Both the position numbers and the translations under genes were made by a program. Of a stretch of DNA of 64,000 nucleotides, positions 33,372-43,500 are shown piece by piece. The first letter of the stretch is position 1. Each line of letters begins with the position of its first letter. Under the pieces are notes generated by a model. That model was not told where the DNA came from and ran no database searches. It saw only the letters and a program-made list of their open reading frames with translations. This DNA comes from Streptomyces globosus (GTDB lineage Bacteria; Actinomycetota; Actinomycetes; Streptomycetales; Streptomycetaceae): NCBI RefSeq assembly GCF_003325375.1, contig NZ_CP030862.1:2359501-2423500 (forward strand), written 5' to 3'.

Positions 33372-34978
33372 CCGCCGACCACGTCCTCTGGCCGCCTCGG
33401 ACCGCCGCGCGCTACCGCGCCGCGGGCCACTGGCGGGGACAGACCTTCGGGGCGCTGCTGACCTCGCTGGCCGCCGCTTACGCCGACCGGACCGCCGTCG
33501 TGGGCGGGGACACCCGGTGGACCTTCGCCGAACTGGACGAGAGGGCCCACCGGATCGCCGCGGGCCTGCTCTCGTCCGGGCTCGCACCAGGCGACCGGGC
33601 CGTGCTCCAGCTTCCCAACATCCCGGAGTTCCTGCCGGTCGTGTTCGGCATGTGGCGCGCGGGCGTCCTGCCGGTGTTCGCGCTGCCCGCCCACCGGCGC
33701 AGCGAGCTGCGGCACTTCGCCGCCCAGAGCGAGGCCGCCGCCGTCATCACCGTCGGCGAGCACGAGCGGCACGACCACGCCGCGACCGCGCGGGCCGTCG
33801 CGTCCGACGTGGAATCCGTACGCCGGGTCCTGCTGGTCGGCTCGGACGAGTTCGCCGGCCTCGCCGCGACGGCGCCGCGCGAGCTGCCCGACCCCGACCC
33901 GGCAGGCGTGGCGTTCCTCCAGCTTTCCGGGGGGAGCACCGGGCTGTCGAAACTGATCCCGCGCACCCACGACGACTACCTGTACAGCGTCCGCGAAAGC
34001 GTGCGGATCTGCGGCCTGCGCCCGGACAGCGTCTACCTGGCCGCGCTGCCGGTGGCCCACAACTTCCCCCTCAGCTCGCCCGGTGTGCTCGGCGCGCTGC
34101 ACGCGGGCGCGGCCACCGTCATGGCGCCGCGGCCGGACGCGGACACCGCGTTCCGGCTGATCGAGGCCGAGCGGGTCACGATCACCGGGGTGGTGCCGCC
34201 GCTCGCCGCCGCGTGGGTGCAGGCGGCCGCCCGCACCGGCCGCGACCTGTCGTCCCTGGAGGTGCTGCTGGTCGGCGGGGCCAAGTGCGGGCGGGAGCTG
34301 GCCGAGCGGATCGGCCCCGCGCTGGGCTGCCGGCTGCAACAGGTGTTCGGTATGGCGGAGGGCCTGGTGTGCTACACCCGCCTGGACGACCCCGACGAGG
34401 TGGTGCTCGGCACGCAGGGCCGGCCGATCTCCCCGGACGACGAGGTCCGCGTCGTCGACCCGGACACCGGCGCCGACGTGGCGCCGGGCGAGACGGGTGC
34501 CCTGCTGACCCGCGGCCCGTACACGATCCGCGGCTACTACCGGGCGGCGGAGCACAACGCCACCGCGTTCACCGCGGACGGCTTCTACCGGACGGGCGAC
34601 CTCGTGCGCCGCACGCCCGCGGGGCACCTGGAGGTCGTCGGCCGGGCCAAGGAGCAGATCAACCGGGGCGGGGAGAAGGTCGCGGCCGAGGAGGTCGAGA
34701 ACCACCTGATGGCCCACCCGGGCGTGCTCGACGCGGCCGTCGTCGCCGTGCCCGACGCCCACCTCGGCGAGCGGACCTGCGCCTACGTCGTGCCCGTCGC
34801 GGGCGCGGCCCCCACCGGCCCGCAGCTGCGGGCGTTCGTGCGCGAGCGCGGTGTGGCCGCCTTCAAGGTGCCGGACCTGGTCCAGGTCGTCGGGGAGTTC
34901 CCGGTGACCGGGGTCGGCAAGACCAGCAAGCGCGAGCTGAGGGCGGCGCTGGCCGCGCTCGCCCGGAAGGAGCCATGA
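33368..34978 (+). CDS. dhbE: 2,3-dihydroxybenzoate-AMP ligase
   Basis: A 536-residue free-standing aryl-adenylating enzyme. The P-loop is [19 protein letters not shown] near residue 190, and the aryl-acid pocket region [13 protein letters not shown] near 225 matches EntE/Dhb[34 protein letters not shown] and the terminal lysine in GVGKTSKRE are all present. It activates DHB and loads it onto the aryl carrier protein encoded at 35646. ATG 33368 overlaps dhbC by 4 nt. Confidence 0.92.
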   Translation: MTADHVLWPPRTAARYRAAGHWRGQTFGALLTSLAAAYADRTAVVGGDTRWTFAELDERAHRIAAGLLSSGLAPGDRAVLQLPNIPEFLPVVFGMWRAGVLPVFALPAHRRSELRHFAAQSEAAAVITVGEHERHDHAATARAVASDVESVRRVLLVGSDEFAGLAATAPRELPDPDPAGVAFLQLSGGSTGLSKLIPRTHDDYLYSVRESVRICGLRPDSVYLAALPVAHNFPLSSPGVLGALHAGAATVMAPRPDADTAFRLIEAERVTITGVVPPLAAAWVQAAARTGRDLSSLEVLLVGGAKCGRELAERIGPALGCRLQQVFGMAEGLVCYTRLDDPDEVVLGTQGRPISPDDEVRVVDPDTGADVAPGETGALLTRGPYTIRGYYRAAEHNATAFTADGFYRTGDLVRRTPAGHLEVVGRAKEQINRGGEKVAAEEVENHLMAHPGVLDAAVVAVPDAHLGERTCAYVVPVAGAAPTGPQLRAFVRERGVAAFKVPDLVQVVGEFPVTGVGKTSKRELRAALAALARKEP

Positions 34979-35649
34979 GGATGTCCCTGCCCACGATACG
35001 GCCCTACCCGCTCCCGGCGGCCGCCGACCTGCCCGCAGGGCGGGTGGAGTGGCTGCCCGAGCCGGGCCGTGCGGCCCTGCTCGTCCACGACATGCAGCGC
35101 TACTTCCTCGCACCGTACGCCGGGGCGCCGGTGCCCGAGGTGACGGCGAACATCGCGCGGCTCGCCGCACACGCCCGCGCGCAAGGGGTCCCGGTGTTCT
35201 ACACCGCCCAGCCCGGCCGGCAGGCGCCTGCGGACCGGGGCCTGCTCACCGAGTTCTGGGGCGACGGCATCGGCGCGGTCATCGACGCGGACCCGGAGGC
35301 CGCGGACATCGTGCCCGCACTCGCCCCGGCCGAGGCCGACACCGTCCTGGCCAAGTGGCGCTACAGCGCGTTCCAGCGCAGCACGTTCGCCGAACAGCTC
35401 TCGGCGCTGGGCCGCGACCAGCTCCTCGTCACCGGGGTCTACGCGCACATCGGCTGCCAGGCCACCGCGGTCGAGGCGTTCATGCGCGACATCCAGCCCT
35501 TCCTCGTCGCCGACGCTGTCGCCGACTTCTCCCGCGAACGCCACGACCAGGCGTGCGCGTACGTCGCCCAGCGCTGCGGCGTCGTCACCACCACGGCGGA
35601 CGCGCTGGCCGCGCTGGCCGCCCCGGTCCCCGCGGGAGCCGGGCGATGA
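34975..35649 (+). CDS. dhbB: Isochorismatase (lyase domain only)
   Basis: A 224-residue cysteine-hydrolase-fold isochorismatase that splits isochorismate to 2,3-dihydro-DHB and pyruvate. The catalytic triad is visible: Asp in [11 protein letters not shown], Lys in LAKWRYSAF and Cys in [11 protein letters not shown]. Unlike EntB and DhbB it ends after the lyase domain; the aryl carrier is a separate gene that overlaps by 4 nt. ATG 34975 has GGAAGGAG upstream; ATG 34981 is an alternative. Confidence 0.92.
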   Translation: MRMSLPTIRPYPLPAAADLPAGRVEWLPEPGRAALLVHDMQRYFLAPYAGAPVPEVTANIARLAAHARAQGVPVFYTAQPGRQAPADRGLLTEFWGDGIGAVIDADPEAADIVPALAPAEADTVLAKWRYSAFQRSTFAEQLSALGRDQLLVTGVYAHIGCQATAVEAFMRDIQPFLVADAVADFSRERHDQACAYVAQRCGVVTTTADALAALAAPVPAGAGR

Positions 35650-35885
35650 GCCGGGACTTCACGCTTGACGGCGTCAGGGCCGACGTGGCGGGACTGCTGG
35701 GCTGTGAGCCCGCCGAGATCGGGCCCGAGGACAACCTCTTCGACCACGGCCTGGACTCGATGCGGACGATGGTGCTCGTGGAGCGCTGGCGTGCTGCCGG
35801 AGCGGAGTCGCTGGAGTTCCCCGACCTGGCGGAGCGGCCGGAACTGGCGCACTGGCTGGCCCTCCTGACGGGAGGCCAGGCATGA
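35646..35885 (+). CDS. Free-standing aryl carrier protein
   Basis: A 79-residue acyl-carrier-type protein. The phosphopantetheine serine lies in [12 protein letters not shown] near residue 38, the form typical of aryl carrier proteins in catecholate pathways. It receives DHB from the ligase and offers it to the first condensation domain of the NRPS. It overlaps both neighbours by 4 nt. It matches the C-terminal domain of EntB/DhbB but is split off here. Confidence 0.9.
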   Translation: MSRDFTLDGVRADVAGLLGCEPAEIGPEDNLFDHGLDSMRTMVLVERWRAAGAESLEFPDLAERPELAHWLALLTGGQA

Positions 35886-36730
35886 CCAGGGCCGACCACC
35901 GGCACCGGCACCTGGAGCGGATGGCGGAGGTCCGGGCGGGCCGCCACGCCGAGAAGGTGGGCTACCCGATCCGCGTCCGGAAGGCGGAGGTCGTCCGCAC
36001 CGCCATGGTCGGCGCCGGCCTGCTGCGGGTGACGCTCGGCGGCAGGGGCGCCGCGGGCTTCGAGGCCCACGCGCCGGACGAGCACGTCAAGCTGCTCTTC
36101 CCGGAGCCGGACGGCTCGCTGCGGCTGCCCGAGCAGAACGGCACGGTGCTGGCGTGGCCGCGGCCCGCCCCCACCTCGCGCGAGTACACCGTGCGGCGCC
36201 ACGACCCGGTGGCGGGCGAGATCGACATCGACTTCGCCCTGCACGGGAACGGCCTCGCGTCGGACTGGGCGCGCGCGGCCCGTCCGGGCGCCGTCGTGCA
36301 CGTCGCGGGACCGCCCGGCGGGCTGGTCGTCCCCGACGCCTACGACCGCTACGTGCTGGCGGGCGACATCACGGCACTGCCCGCGATCGCCCGCCGGCTG
36401 GAGGAGCTGCCGAGGACCGCCAGGGGCTGGGCGTTCCTCGAAGTCGCGGACGCGGAGGAGGAGATCGAGCTCTCCGCACCCGACGGCTTCGAGGTGCACT
36501 GGCTGCACCGCGGCGGCCGGCCCGCGGGCACCGGCGACGCCCTGGCGCGGGCTGTGACCGCGCTGGCCGTGCCCGTGGGCGAGCGGGTGTTCGTCTGGGC
36601 CGCGGGGGAGGCCGGCCAGCTCAAGCCGCTGCGCCGCTGGGCCCGCGACGACCTGCGGCTGGACAGGGCCGACCAGGACATCACCGGCTACTGGAAGCGC
36701 GGGGTCGCCGACTACGACGACGACCACTGA
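35882..36730 (+). CDS. Siderophore-interacting protein (ferric-siderophore reductase)
   Basis: A 282-residue ViuB/SIP-family flavoprotein. The FAD-binding block SREYTVRRHD is near residue 100, HVAGPPGGLVVPDAY near 140 leads into the NAD(P)H-binding domain, and VFVWAAGEAGQLKPLRRW near 235 is the conserved C-terminal motif. It reduces imported ferric-catecholate to release iron in the cytoplasm. ATG 35882 overlaps the carrier protein gene, and it ends the first transcription block. Confidence 0.92.
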   Translation: MTRADHRHRHLERMAEVRAGRHAEKVGYPIRVRKAEVVRTAMVGAGLLRVTLGGRGAAGFEAHAPDEHVKLLFPEPDGSLRLPEQNGTVLAWPRPAPTSREYTVRRHDPVAGEIDIDFALHGNGLASDWARAARPGAVVHVAGPPGGLVVPDAYDRYVLAGDITALPAIARRLEELPRTARGWAFLEVADAEEEIELSAPDGFEVHWLHRGGRPAGTGDALARAVTALAVPVGERVFVWAAGEAGQLKPLRRWARDDLRLDRADQDITGYWKRGVADYDDDH

Positions 36731-36763
36731 CCAGCCGTGTACCCCCCACCCCTAGAGATCAAC

Positions 36764-36785
36764 TAAGGTTAGGCTTACCTAACCT
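36764..36785 (+). promoter_or_regulatory. Iron box (DmdR/IdeR type) before the siderophore importer
   Basis: The core AGGTTAGGCTTACCTAACCT (36766-36785) is a near-perfect palindrome matching the actinobacterial iron-box consensus. It ends 14 bp before GTG/ATG-proximal AAGGAG and 15 bp before ATG 36800. It should repress the importer-NRPS-exporter block when iron is plentiful. Confidence 0.85.
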
Positions 36786-36799
36786 CAAGGAGCTTTCGC

Positions 36800-37807
36800 A
36801 TGTCCGTACGCAGATCCTCCGGCCTGATCGGCGCCCTGGCCCTCGCCCTGGCCCTGACCGGATGCGGCTCGTCGGGGAACGCAGCCGACCCGGCCGGCAG
36901 GGCCGGCGCCGAGAACCGGACCCGGGTGTTCGCCGCCGACAACGGGAAGATCACGATCCCCGCCGCCCCGAAGCGCGTCGTGGCCACCGGCTACGCCGTG
37001 CCCGCCCTGATCGAGGCCGGTGCGCCCCTGGTCGGGATCTCCACGTGGAAGCGCGGGGAGCCGATGATGGGCAAGGAGGCGCTGGCCGCCTACAACAAGC
37101 TGCCCAAGGTGGCGGGCGAGCAGGCCACCGAGACCAACTACGAGGCCGTCGCCGCGGCCGAACCGGACCTCATCGTCATCGGCGTCCCCGCCCCCGTCCT
37201 GGGCGACATCGACGTCAAGCGGCTGGAGTCGATCGCCCCCGTCGTCGCCATCGGCCCCACCGTGCCGTCCGCGTGGCGCGACCTCTCGCGCAGGCAGGCC
37301 GACGCCGCCGGCGCACTCAAGCAGTTCGACACCGTGCAGGCCGCGTACGAGGCCAAGGCCGCCGAACTGGCCAAGAAGTACAAGGACGCGCTGGCCCCGC
37401 TCAAGTTCGGCCACGTCGGCTCGTACGGCGAGGCCGCCAAGGGCACCTTCCAGCGCGAGTTCAGCGGCTCGTGGGGCACCAACGTCGCCGAGAACATCGG
37501 CGCCTCCTACTACGGCCAGGTCAAGAAGCCCGGTCCCGGCTCCAAGGGGGTCAGCGAGTACCCCTCCCTGGAGGAGCTGCCCGCCTCCCTCGGCGCAGCG
37601 GACGCCGTCACCTACTCCGTCAAGGCCGACGGCAGCCTGCCCGAGTCGGTGAAGTACGTCATGGAATCCGAGCTGTGGAAGAACCTGCCCGCCGTCAAGG
37701 CCGGGAAGGCCTTCCCGATCCGCCACACCGAAGCCGCCACCTACGGGCAGGCCGTCCAGACCCTGGAGGCAATCGACACGGCGTTCGCGCCCCTGCTGAA
37801 GCAGTGA
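36800..37807 (+). CDS. Iron-siderophore ABC transporter substrate-binding lipoprotein
   Basis: A 335-residue FecB/FepB-family binding protein. The lipobox is LALTGC near residue 21. Family blocks include PKRVVATGYAVPALIEAG near 58, EAVAAAEPDLIVIG near 115 and the late HTEAATYGQAVQTLEAIDT. It captures the ferric-siderophore outside the membrane. AAGGAG lies upstream of ATG 36800, which directly follows an iron box. It overlaps the first permease gene by 4 nt. Confidence 0.93.
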   Translation: MSVRRSSGLIGALALALALTGCGSSGNAADPAGRAGAENRTRVFAADNGKITIPAAPKRVVATGYAVPALIEAGAPLVGISTWKRGEPMMGKEALAAYNKLPKVAGEQATETNYEAVAAAEPDLIVIGVPAPVLGDIDVKRLESIAPVVAIGPTVPSAWRDLSRRQADAAGALKQFDTVQAAYEAKAAELAKKYKDALAPLKFGHVGSYGEAAKGTFQREFSGSWGTNVAENIGASYYGQVKKPGPGSKGVSEYPSLEELPASLGAADAVTYSVKADGSLPESVKYVMESELWKNLPAVKAGKAFPIRHTEAATYGQAVQTLEAIDTAFAPLLKQ

Positions 37808-38823
37808 CGCCCGCAGGCCGCGCGTCCCGGGCCGGATCCGTGCGGCCCGCGCCGCAGGCCGCTCTGCTGGCCGGCGGACTGCTGCTGCTGGCAGTGGTCG
37901 CCGTGCTCAGCACCGGCGTCGGTGCCCGCCCGGTCCCGCCCGCCGAGGTCGTACGGGCGCTGGTGGACTTCCAGGGCACCGACGACCACGTGATCGTCCG
38001 GAACGTCCGGGCGCCCCGCGCCCTGCTGGCCGTCGCCGTGGGCGCGGCGCTGGCGGTGGCGGGCGCCCTGATCCAGACGCTGGCCCGCAACCCGCTGGCC
38101 GAGCCCGGCATCCTCGGGGTCACCGCGGGCGCCGGGTTCGCCGTCACCGTCGGCTCGGCCCTCGGCCTGGCCGCCGGGCAGGCCGGCCAGCTCGGCTTCG
38201 CCATCGCCGGCTCGGTGTGCGCGGCCCTCCTGGTCGCCGCGATCGGGCGTACCTCGCCGCTGCGCCTGGTCCTCGCCGGCGTGGCCCTCACCGCGGTGCT
38301 CAGCGGCGTCGCCCTCGGCATGAGGCTCATGCTCCCCGACGTCTTCGACGTCTACCGCTTCTGGTCCGTCGGCTCGCTGGCGGCCCGCGAACAGGCGCCC
38401 CTGGCACTGCCGCTGGCCGCCATCGGGGCGTGCCTGCTCGGGGCGCTGCTGCTGAGCCGCTCCCTCGACGCCCTCACGCTGGGCGAGAGCGTGGCGCACA
38501 CACTGGGCGCCGGCGTCACCCGGGTGCGGACCGCGACGCTGGTGCTGATCACCGTCCTCACCGGGGCGGCGACCGCGGTGGCCGGGCCGATCCTCTTCAT
38601 CGGGCTGGTCGTGCCGCACCTGGTCCGCAGAGCGGCGGCCGGCTCCGCGCTGTGGCTGCTGCTCCACGCGATGGTCCTGGGACCGGTCCTGCTGCTGCTC
38701 GCCGACATCGGATCGCGGGTCCTGCTGCCCACCGGCGAGGTGCCGGTGGCCATCGTCACCGCATTCCTCGGCGGCCCCGTGCTGATCCGCTCCGTCCGCC
38801 GCCACGGGGAGGGATCACTGTGA
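37804..38823 (+). CDS. FecCD-family siderophore permease 1
   Basis: A 339-residue iron-siderophore permease with about nine to ten membrane segments. RAPRALLAVAVGAALAVAGALIQTLARNPLAEPGILG (the family entry block, residues 62-98 region) and GPILFIGLVVPHLVRR near 262 are typical. GTG 37804 overlaps the preceding stop. It forms the import channel with permease 2. Confidence 0.93.
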   Translation: MTPAGRASRAGSVRPAPQAALLAGGLLLLAVVAVLSTGVGARPVPPAEVVRALVDFQGTDDHVIVRNVRAPRALLAVAVGAALAVAGALIQTLARNPLAEPGILGVTAGAGFAVTVGSALGLAAGQAGQLGFAIAGSVCAALLVAAIGRTSPLRLVLAGVALTAVLSGVALGMRLMLPDVFDVYRFWSVGSLAAREQAPLALPLAAIGACLLGALLLSRSLDALTLGESVAHTLGAGVTRVRTATLVLITVLTGAATAVAGPILFIGLVVPHLVRRAAAGSALWLLLHAMVLGPVLLLLADIGSRVLLPTGEVPVAIVTAFLGGPVLIRSVRRHGEGSL

Positions 38824-39815
38824 ACATCCTCGGACTGCACGCCGAACGCCGCACGGTCGCGCTCGCGGCGGTGCTGGCCGCCACCGGGCTCGGCCTGGCC
38901 CTGCTCGGGCTCTGCCACGGCGCGTCCTGGTCCTCACCGGGCAGGGTGTTCGCCGCACTCACCGGTGCGGAGCGCTCCGTGGTGATCACGGAGTGGCGGC
39001 TGCCGCGCGTCACGGCGGGCCTGGTCTTCGGGGCGGCGCTCGGCCTCGCCGGGGCGATCTTCCAGAACCTCACCCGCAACCCGATGGGCAGCCCCGACGT
39101 GATCGGCCTCGACGCGGGCGCCTACACCGGCGCCCTGGTCGCCCTCACCGTGCTGTCCGGCACATCCGCGCAGCTCGCCGCCGGCTCGGTGCTCGGCGGG
39201 CTCGCCACCGCCGCAGCGATCTACCTCCTCTCCTTCGACCGGGGCTTCTCGGGGCTGCGGCTGGTGGTGATCGGCATCGCGGTCAACGCGATGGTGACCG
39301 CCGTCAACTCGTGGATCGTGCTGCGCGCCGAACTGGAGGTGGCGATCGCCGCGGTCGGCTGGAGCGCCGGCTCCCTCAACGGCATCGGCTGGCCCGACCT
39401 CCGGATCCCGTTCGCCGTCATCGCCGTGCTGACGGCCCTCATCGCCTCCCGCGCCCACGCCATGCACCAGGCGGCGCTCGGCGACGCGGTCGCCGCCGCC
39501 ACCGGGGTGCGGCTCGACCGGCTGCGGCTGCTGATGGTGCTGGCCGGAGTCGGCTGCACCGCCACGGTGACCGCGGTGGCCGGACCGATCGCCTTCATCG
39601 CCCTCGCCGCCCCGCAGATCGGCCGCCGGCTCACCGGAGCGGCCGGCGTGCCCCTGCTCCCCGCCGCGCTGACCGGTGCGGTGCTCCTCCAAGGCGCCGA
39701 CCTGCTCGCCCGGATGCTGCTGGCGCCCGTCGCGCTGCCCGTCGGCGTCGTGAGCACCGCGATCGGCGGCTGCTACCTGATCTGGCTGCTGGCCAAGGAA
39801 GTGAGACGAACGTGA
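38820..39815 (+). CDS. FecCD-family siderophore permease 2
   Basis: A 331-residue partner permease. RLPRVTAGLVFGAALGLAGAIFQ is near residues 60-82, followed by NLTRNPMGSPDVIG, and GPIAFIALAAPQIGRRL lies near 256. GTG 38820 has GGAGGGA upstream and overlaps permease 1 by 4 nt; the stop overlaps the ATPase gene. Confidence 0.93.
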   Translation: MNILGLHAERRTVALAAVLAATGLGLALLGLCHGASWSSPGRVFAALTGAERSVVITEWRLPRVTAGLVFGAALGLAGAIFQNLTRNPMGSPDVIGLDAGAYTGALVALTVLSGTSAQLAAGSVLGGLATAAAIYLLSFDRGFSGLRLVVIGIAVNAMVTAVNSWIVLRAELEVAIAAVGWSAGSLNGIGWPDLRIPFAVIAVLTALIASRAHAMHQAALGDAVAAATGVRLDRLRLLMVLAGVGCTATVTAVAGPIAFIALAAPQIGRRLTGAAGVPLLPAALTGAVLLQGADLLARMLLAPVALPVGVVSTAIGGCYLIWLLAKEVRRT

Positions 39816-40597
39816 CCGCACGCCTGACCGCGCGGGAGATCACCCTGCGCCACGGCGACCGGGTGGTCTCCACCGGCCTCAGCCTCGACGTCCCCGACGG
39901 TGCGTTCACCGCCATCGTGGGCCCCAACGCCTGCGGGAAGTCGACCCTGCTGCGCGCCCTCGTCCGGCTGCTGCGCCCCACCGCCGGCCACGTACACCTC
40001 GACGGACGGGACGTAGGGCGGTACCCGCCGAAGGCACTCGCCAAGCAGCTCGGCTTCCTGCCGCAGGACCCCCAGGCCCCCGAAGACATCAAGGTCAGAC
40101 AGCTCGTACGCCGAGGCAGGTTCCCCCACCAGCCGCTCCTGGCGCTGTGGTCGCAGGGCGACGAGGAGGCGGTCGCCGACGCGATGGCCGCCGCCGGCGT
40201 CGCCGACCTGGCGGAGCGGCCCGTGCAGCAACTCTCCGGCGGGCAGCGGCAACGGGTCTGGATGGCCATGGTGCTCGCCCAGCGGACGCCCTGCCTGCTG
40301 CTCGACGAACCCACCTCCTTCCTCGACATCACCCACCAGTACCAGCTCCTCGGCCTGCTGGCCGGGCTGCGCGACGAGGGACGCACCGTGATCGCCGTCC
40401 TCCACGACATCAACCAGGCCTGCCGGTTCGCCGACCACCTGGTCGCCATGAAGGACGGGCGGGTGGTCGCCGAGGGCGCCCCCGCCGACATCGTGGACGC
40501 AGCGCTGATCAAGGACGTGTTCGACCTGCCGAGCGTCATCATCCCCGACCCGGTGACCGCCACGCCGATGGTCGTCCCCACCCTGCAAGGAGAGTAA
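39812..40597 (+). CDS. Iron-siderophore ABC transporter ATP-binding protein
   Basis: A 261-residue FecE/FepC-family ATPase. Walker A is GPNACGKST near residue 38, the Q-loop lies in LGFLPQDPQAPEDIKVRQLVRRGRFPH, the signature is LSGGQRQRVWMAM near 138 and Walker B is CLLLDEPTSFLDITHQ near 160. The alanine in place of glycine/glutamine in Walker A is common in this family. It overlaps permease 2 by 4 nt and abuts the NRPS start. Confidence 0.94.
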   Translation: MTARLTAREITLRHGDRVVSTGLSLDVPDGAFTAIVGPNACGKSTLLRALVRLLRPTAGHVHLDGRDVGRYPPKALAKQLGFLPQDPQAPEDIKVRQLVRRGRFPHQPLLALWSQGDEEAVADAMAAAGVADLAERPVQQLSGGQRQRVWMAMVLAQRTPCLLLDEPTSFLDITHQYQLLGLLAGLRDEGRTVIAVLHDINQACRFADHLVAMKDGRVVAEGAPADIVDAALIKDVFDLPSVIIPDPVTATPMVVPTLQGE

Positions 40598-43500
40598 GTG
40601 ACCACCGCACGCGTGTCCCCGGACGGCCTGCACGCACTGACCAGTGCCCAGCTGGGCATCTGGAACGCCCAGCGCCTCGAACCCGACTCGCCGTACTACC
40701 TCGTCGGCGACGTCGTGGAGATATCCGGCGCGGACCCCGTCGACGCCGACGCCCTCGCCGAGGCGGTCCGCGCCACCACGGAGGAGGCCGAAAGCCTCCG
40801 GCTGCGCTTCCACGACACCCCGGACGGCCCGCGCCAGACGATCAGCGGCGAACCGGTCCTGCCGCCCCGCATCGCCGACGTCAGCGGCGAAGCCGACCCC
40901 AGGGCGGCAGCCCACGCACTCGTCGACGCCGAACGGGCCCGGGCCGCCGGGCAGTGCCGGGGCATGGTGGACCGGCCGCTGTACACGCGGACCGTCATCA
41001 GGCTCTCCGAGCGCGAGGTCTGGTACACGCAGCTCGGCCACCACCTCGTCTTCGACGGCTACACCGCCGCGATGCTCGCCCGCCGCACCGCCGCCCGCTA
41101 CACCGCCCTCGTACGCGGCACCGAGGCGCCGCCGTCCCCCTTCGGCCGCTTCGCCGACCTCCTCGCCGCCGACCGGGCCTACCGGGACAGCGACAAGTCC
41201 GCCGAGGACCGCGCGTACTGGGTCGAGCGCTTCACCCCGCTCCCCGACCTCGGGCCCCTCGGCGACCCCGACACCGCCGCCGGTCCGCCCGAGCACACCC
41301 TGACCGCCCGCACCGTCGTCACCCCCGAAGAGACCGCCCGCCTCCGCGCGTTCGCCGACCGGGAGGGCGTCACCTGGGGCGAGGCGCTGATCGCCTGCTA
41401 CGCCGCGTACCTGCACCGCGCGCTGGGCCGCACCGACGTGGTGTTCGCGCTGCCGCTGATGTGCCGGACCGGCTCCGCCGAACTGCGCACCCCCGCCATG
41501 GCCGTCAACGTGCTGCCGCTGCGGGTCGCCGTCCACCCCGGCGACCGCCTGGGGGAGTTGAGCCGCAGCGTCGCCTCCGCCATGCGGGAGATGCGCGACC
41601 ACCAGCGCTACCGCGGCGAGGACCTGCCGCGCGACCTCGGCGCGCCCGGCGCCGGCGCCCTCCTGCACGGACGCGGCATCAACCTCAAGGCGTTCGACCT
41701 GGCGATCGACTTCGCCGGCGCCACCGGCGTGATGCGCAACGTCGCCGGAGGCCCGCCCGAGGACATGGGGCTGAGCGTGTTGCCGACGCGCGACGGCGGG
41801 CTGCTGCTCGGCTTCGAGGTCGACGCCCGCAGCACCGACCAGGCCGCCGTCGACGGCAGACTGGCCGGCCTGCGCACCCTGCTGGCCGACCTGGTCGACG
41901 GCCGCCCCGTGGGCCGGATCGCCCTCGCCGGCGACGTCGACCGCCTCCTCGCCGACTGGTCGCCGCGTGCCCTGCCCGGCACCCCCCTGGACGTCCCCAC
42001 CGCCTTCGACGCCATGGCCGCCGCCGACCCCGCGCGCACCGCGCTGGTGTGCGGTGCGGACCGGCTGTCCGCCGGGGAGCTCGCGGACCGCGTACACCGG
42101 CTCGCCCGCGCCCTCCGGGCCCGCGGGATCGGCCCCGGCGACGTCGTGGCCCTCGCCCTGCCGCGCTCTGCCGACCTGGTGGCCGCCCTCCTCGCCGTGA
42201 TGGACGCCGGAGCCGCCTTCCTGCCGCTGGACGCCGCGTACCCGCAGGAGCGGCTGCGCGCGCTCCTCGACGACACCCGCCCCGCGCTCGTCCTCACCGA
42301 CGGATCCGTCGCCGGCCTGCCCTGGGACTCCTTCGTCCGCGAGGCCGCCGGACTTCCCGGCACCCCTCTGACGGCAGGTGAACTGGCCGAACCCCGGCAC
42401 CCCGACCACCTCGCCTACGTCATCCACACCTCCGGCTCCACCGGACGCCCCAAGGGGGTGCTCGGCCGGGTCGGCGGACTCGCCGCACTCCTGCACCACC
42501 AGCGGGCGACCGTCGTCGCGGAGGCTGAACGCGCCGCCGGCAGGCGGCTGCGCGCCGCCCACACCTACTCGTTCGCCTTCGACTCCGCGTTCGAGCACCT
42601 GGTCTGGCTGCTCTGCGGGCACGAACTGCACGTCTACGACGCCGAGACGACCCGCGACGCCGACGCACTCCTCGCCGCCTGCGCCCGCGACGGCATCGAC
42701 ATCATCGACACCACCCCGTCGATGGCCGCACCCCTGCTGGACGGCGGACTGCTCGACCTCCGCCCCACCCTGCTCGTCCTCGGCGGAGAGGCGACACCGC
42801 CCGCGCTGTGGCGCCGCATCGCCGGATCCGGGACCGCCGCGCGCAACATGTACGGGCCGACCGAGGCATCCGTCACCAGCAGCTCCGCGCGGATCGACGG
42901 CGACACCCCGACGATCGGCCACCCGCTCGCCGGCACCCGGACCTACCTGCTCGACAGCGCCCTGCAACCGGTGCCGCACGGCACCGCGGGCGAGCTGTAC
43001 CTGGCCGGACCGCACCTGGCCCGCGGCTACCTCGGCCGGCCCGGCGCGACCGCCGAACGCTTCGTCGCCGACCCGTTCGGCTCACCCGGCGACCGCATGT
43101 ACCGCACGGGCGACCTGGCGCGCTGGGTGCCCGGCCGCGGCCTGGAGTACCTGGGCCGCAGCGACGGACAGGTCAAGATCCGCGGCCACCGCGTCGAGAC
43201 CGGGGAAGTGGAGGCCGCACTCGGCGCGGTACCCGGCGTCACCGCGGCCGCCGCCGCCGTCCGCTCCTCGCGGCTGGTCGGCTACGTCGTGTCCGCCTCC
43301 GCCACCCCGGAGGCGGTGCGCGCCCACCTGGCCGAGCGGCTCCCCGACCACCTGGTGCCCGCCGCCGTGGTGGTGCTCGACGCGCTGCCGCTCACCCCCA
43401 ACGGCAAGCTCGACCGCGCCGCCCTTCCCGCACCCGCGGCGACCGGCGGCGGCCGCGAGCCCCGCACCGAGCGGGAGCGCCTGCTGTGCGGGGTCCTCGC

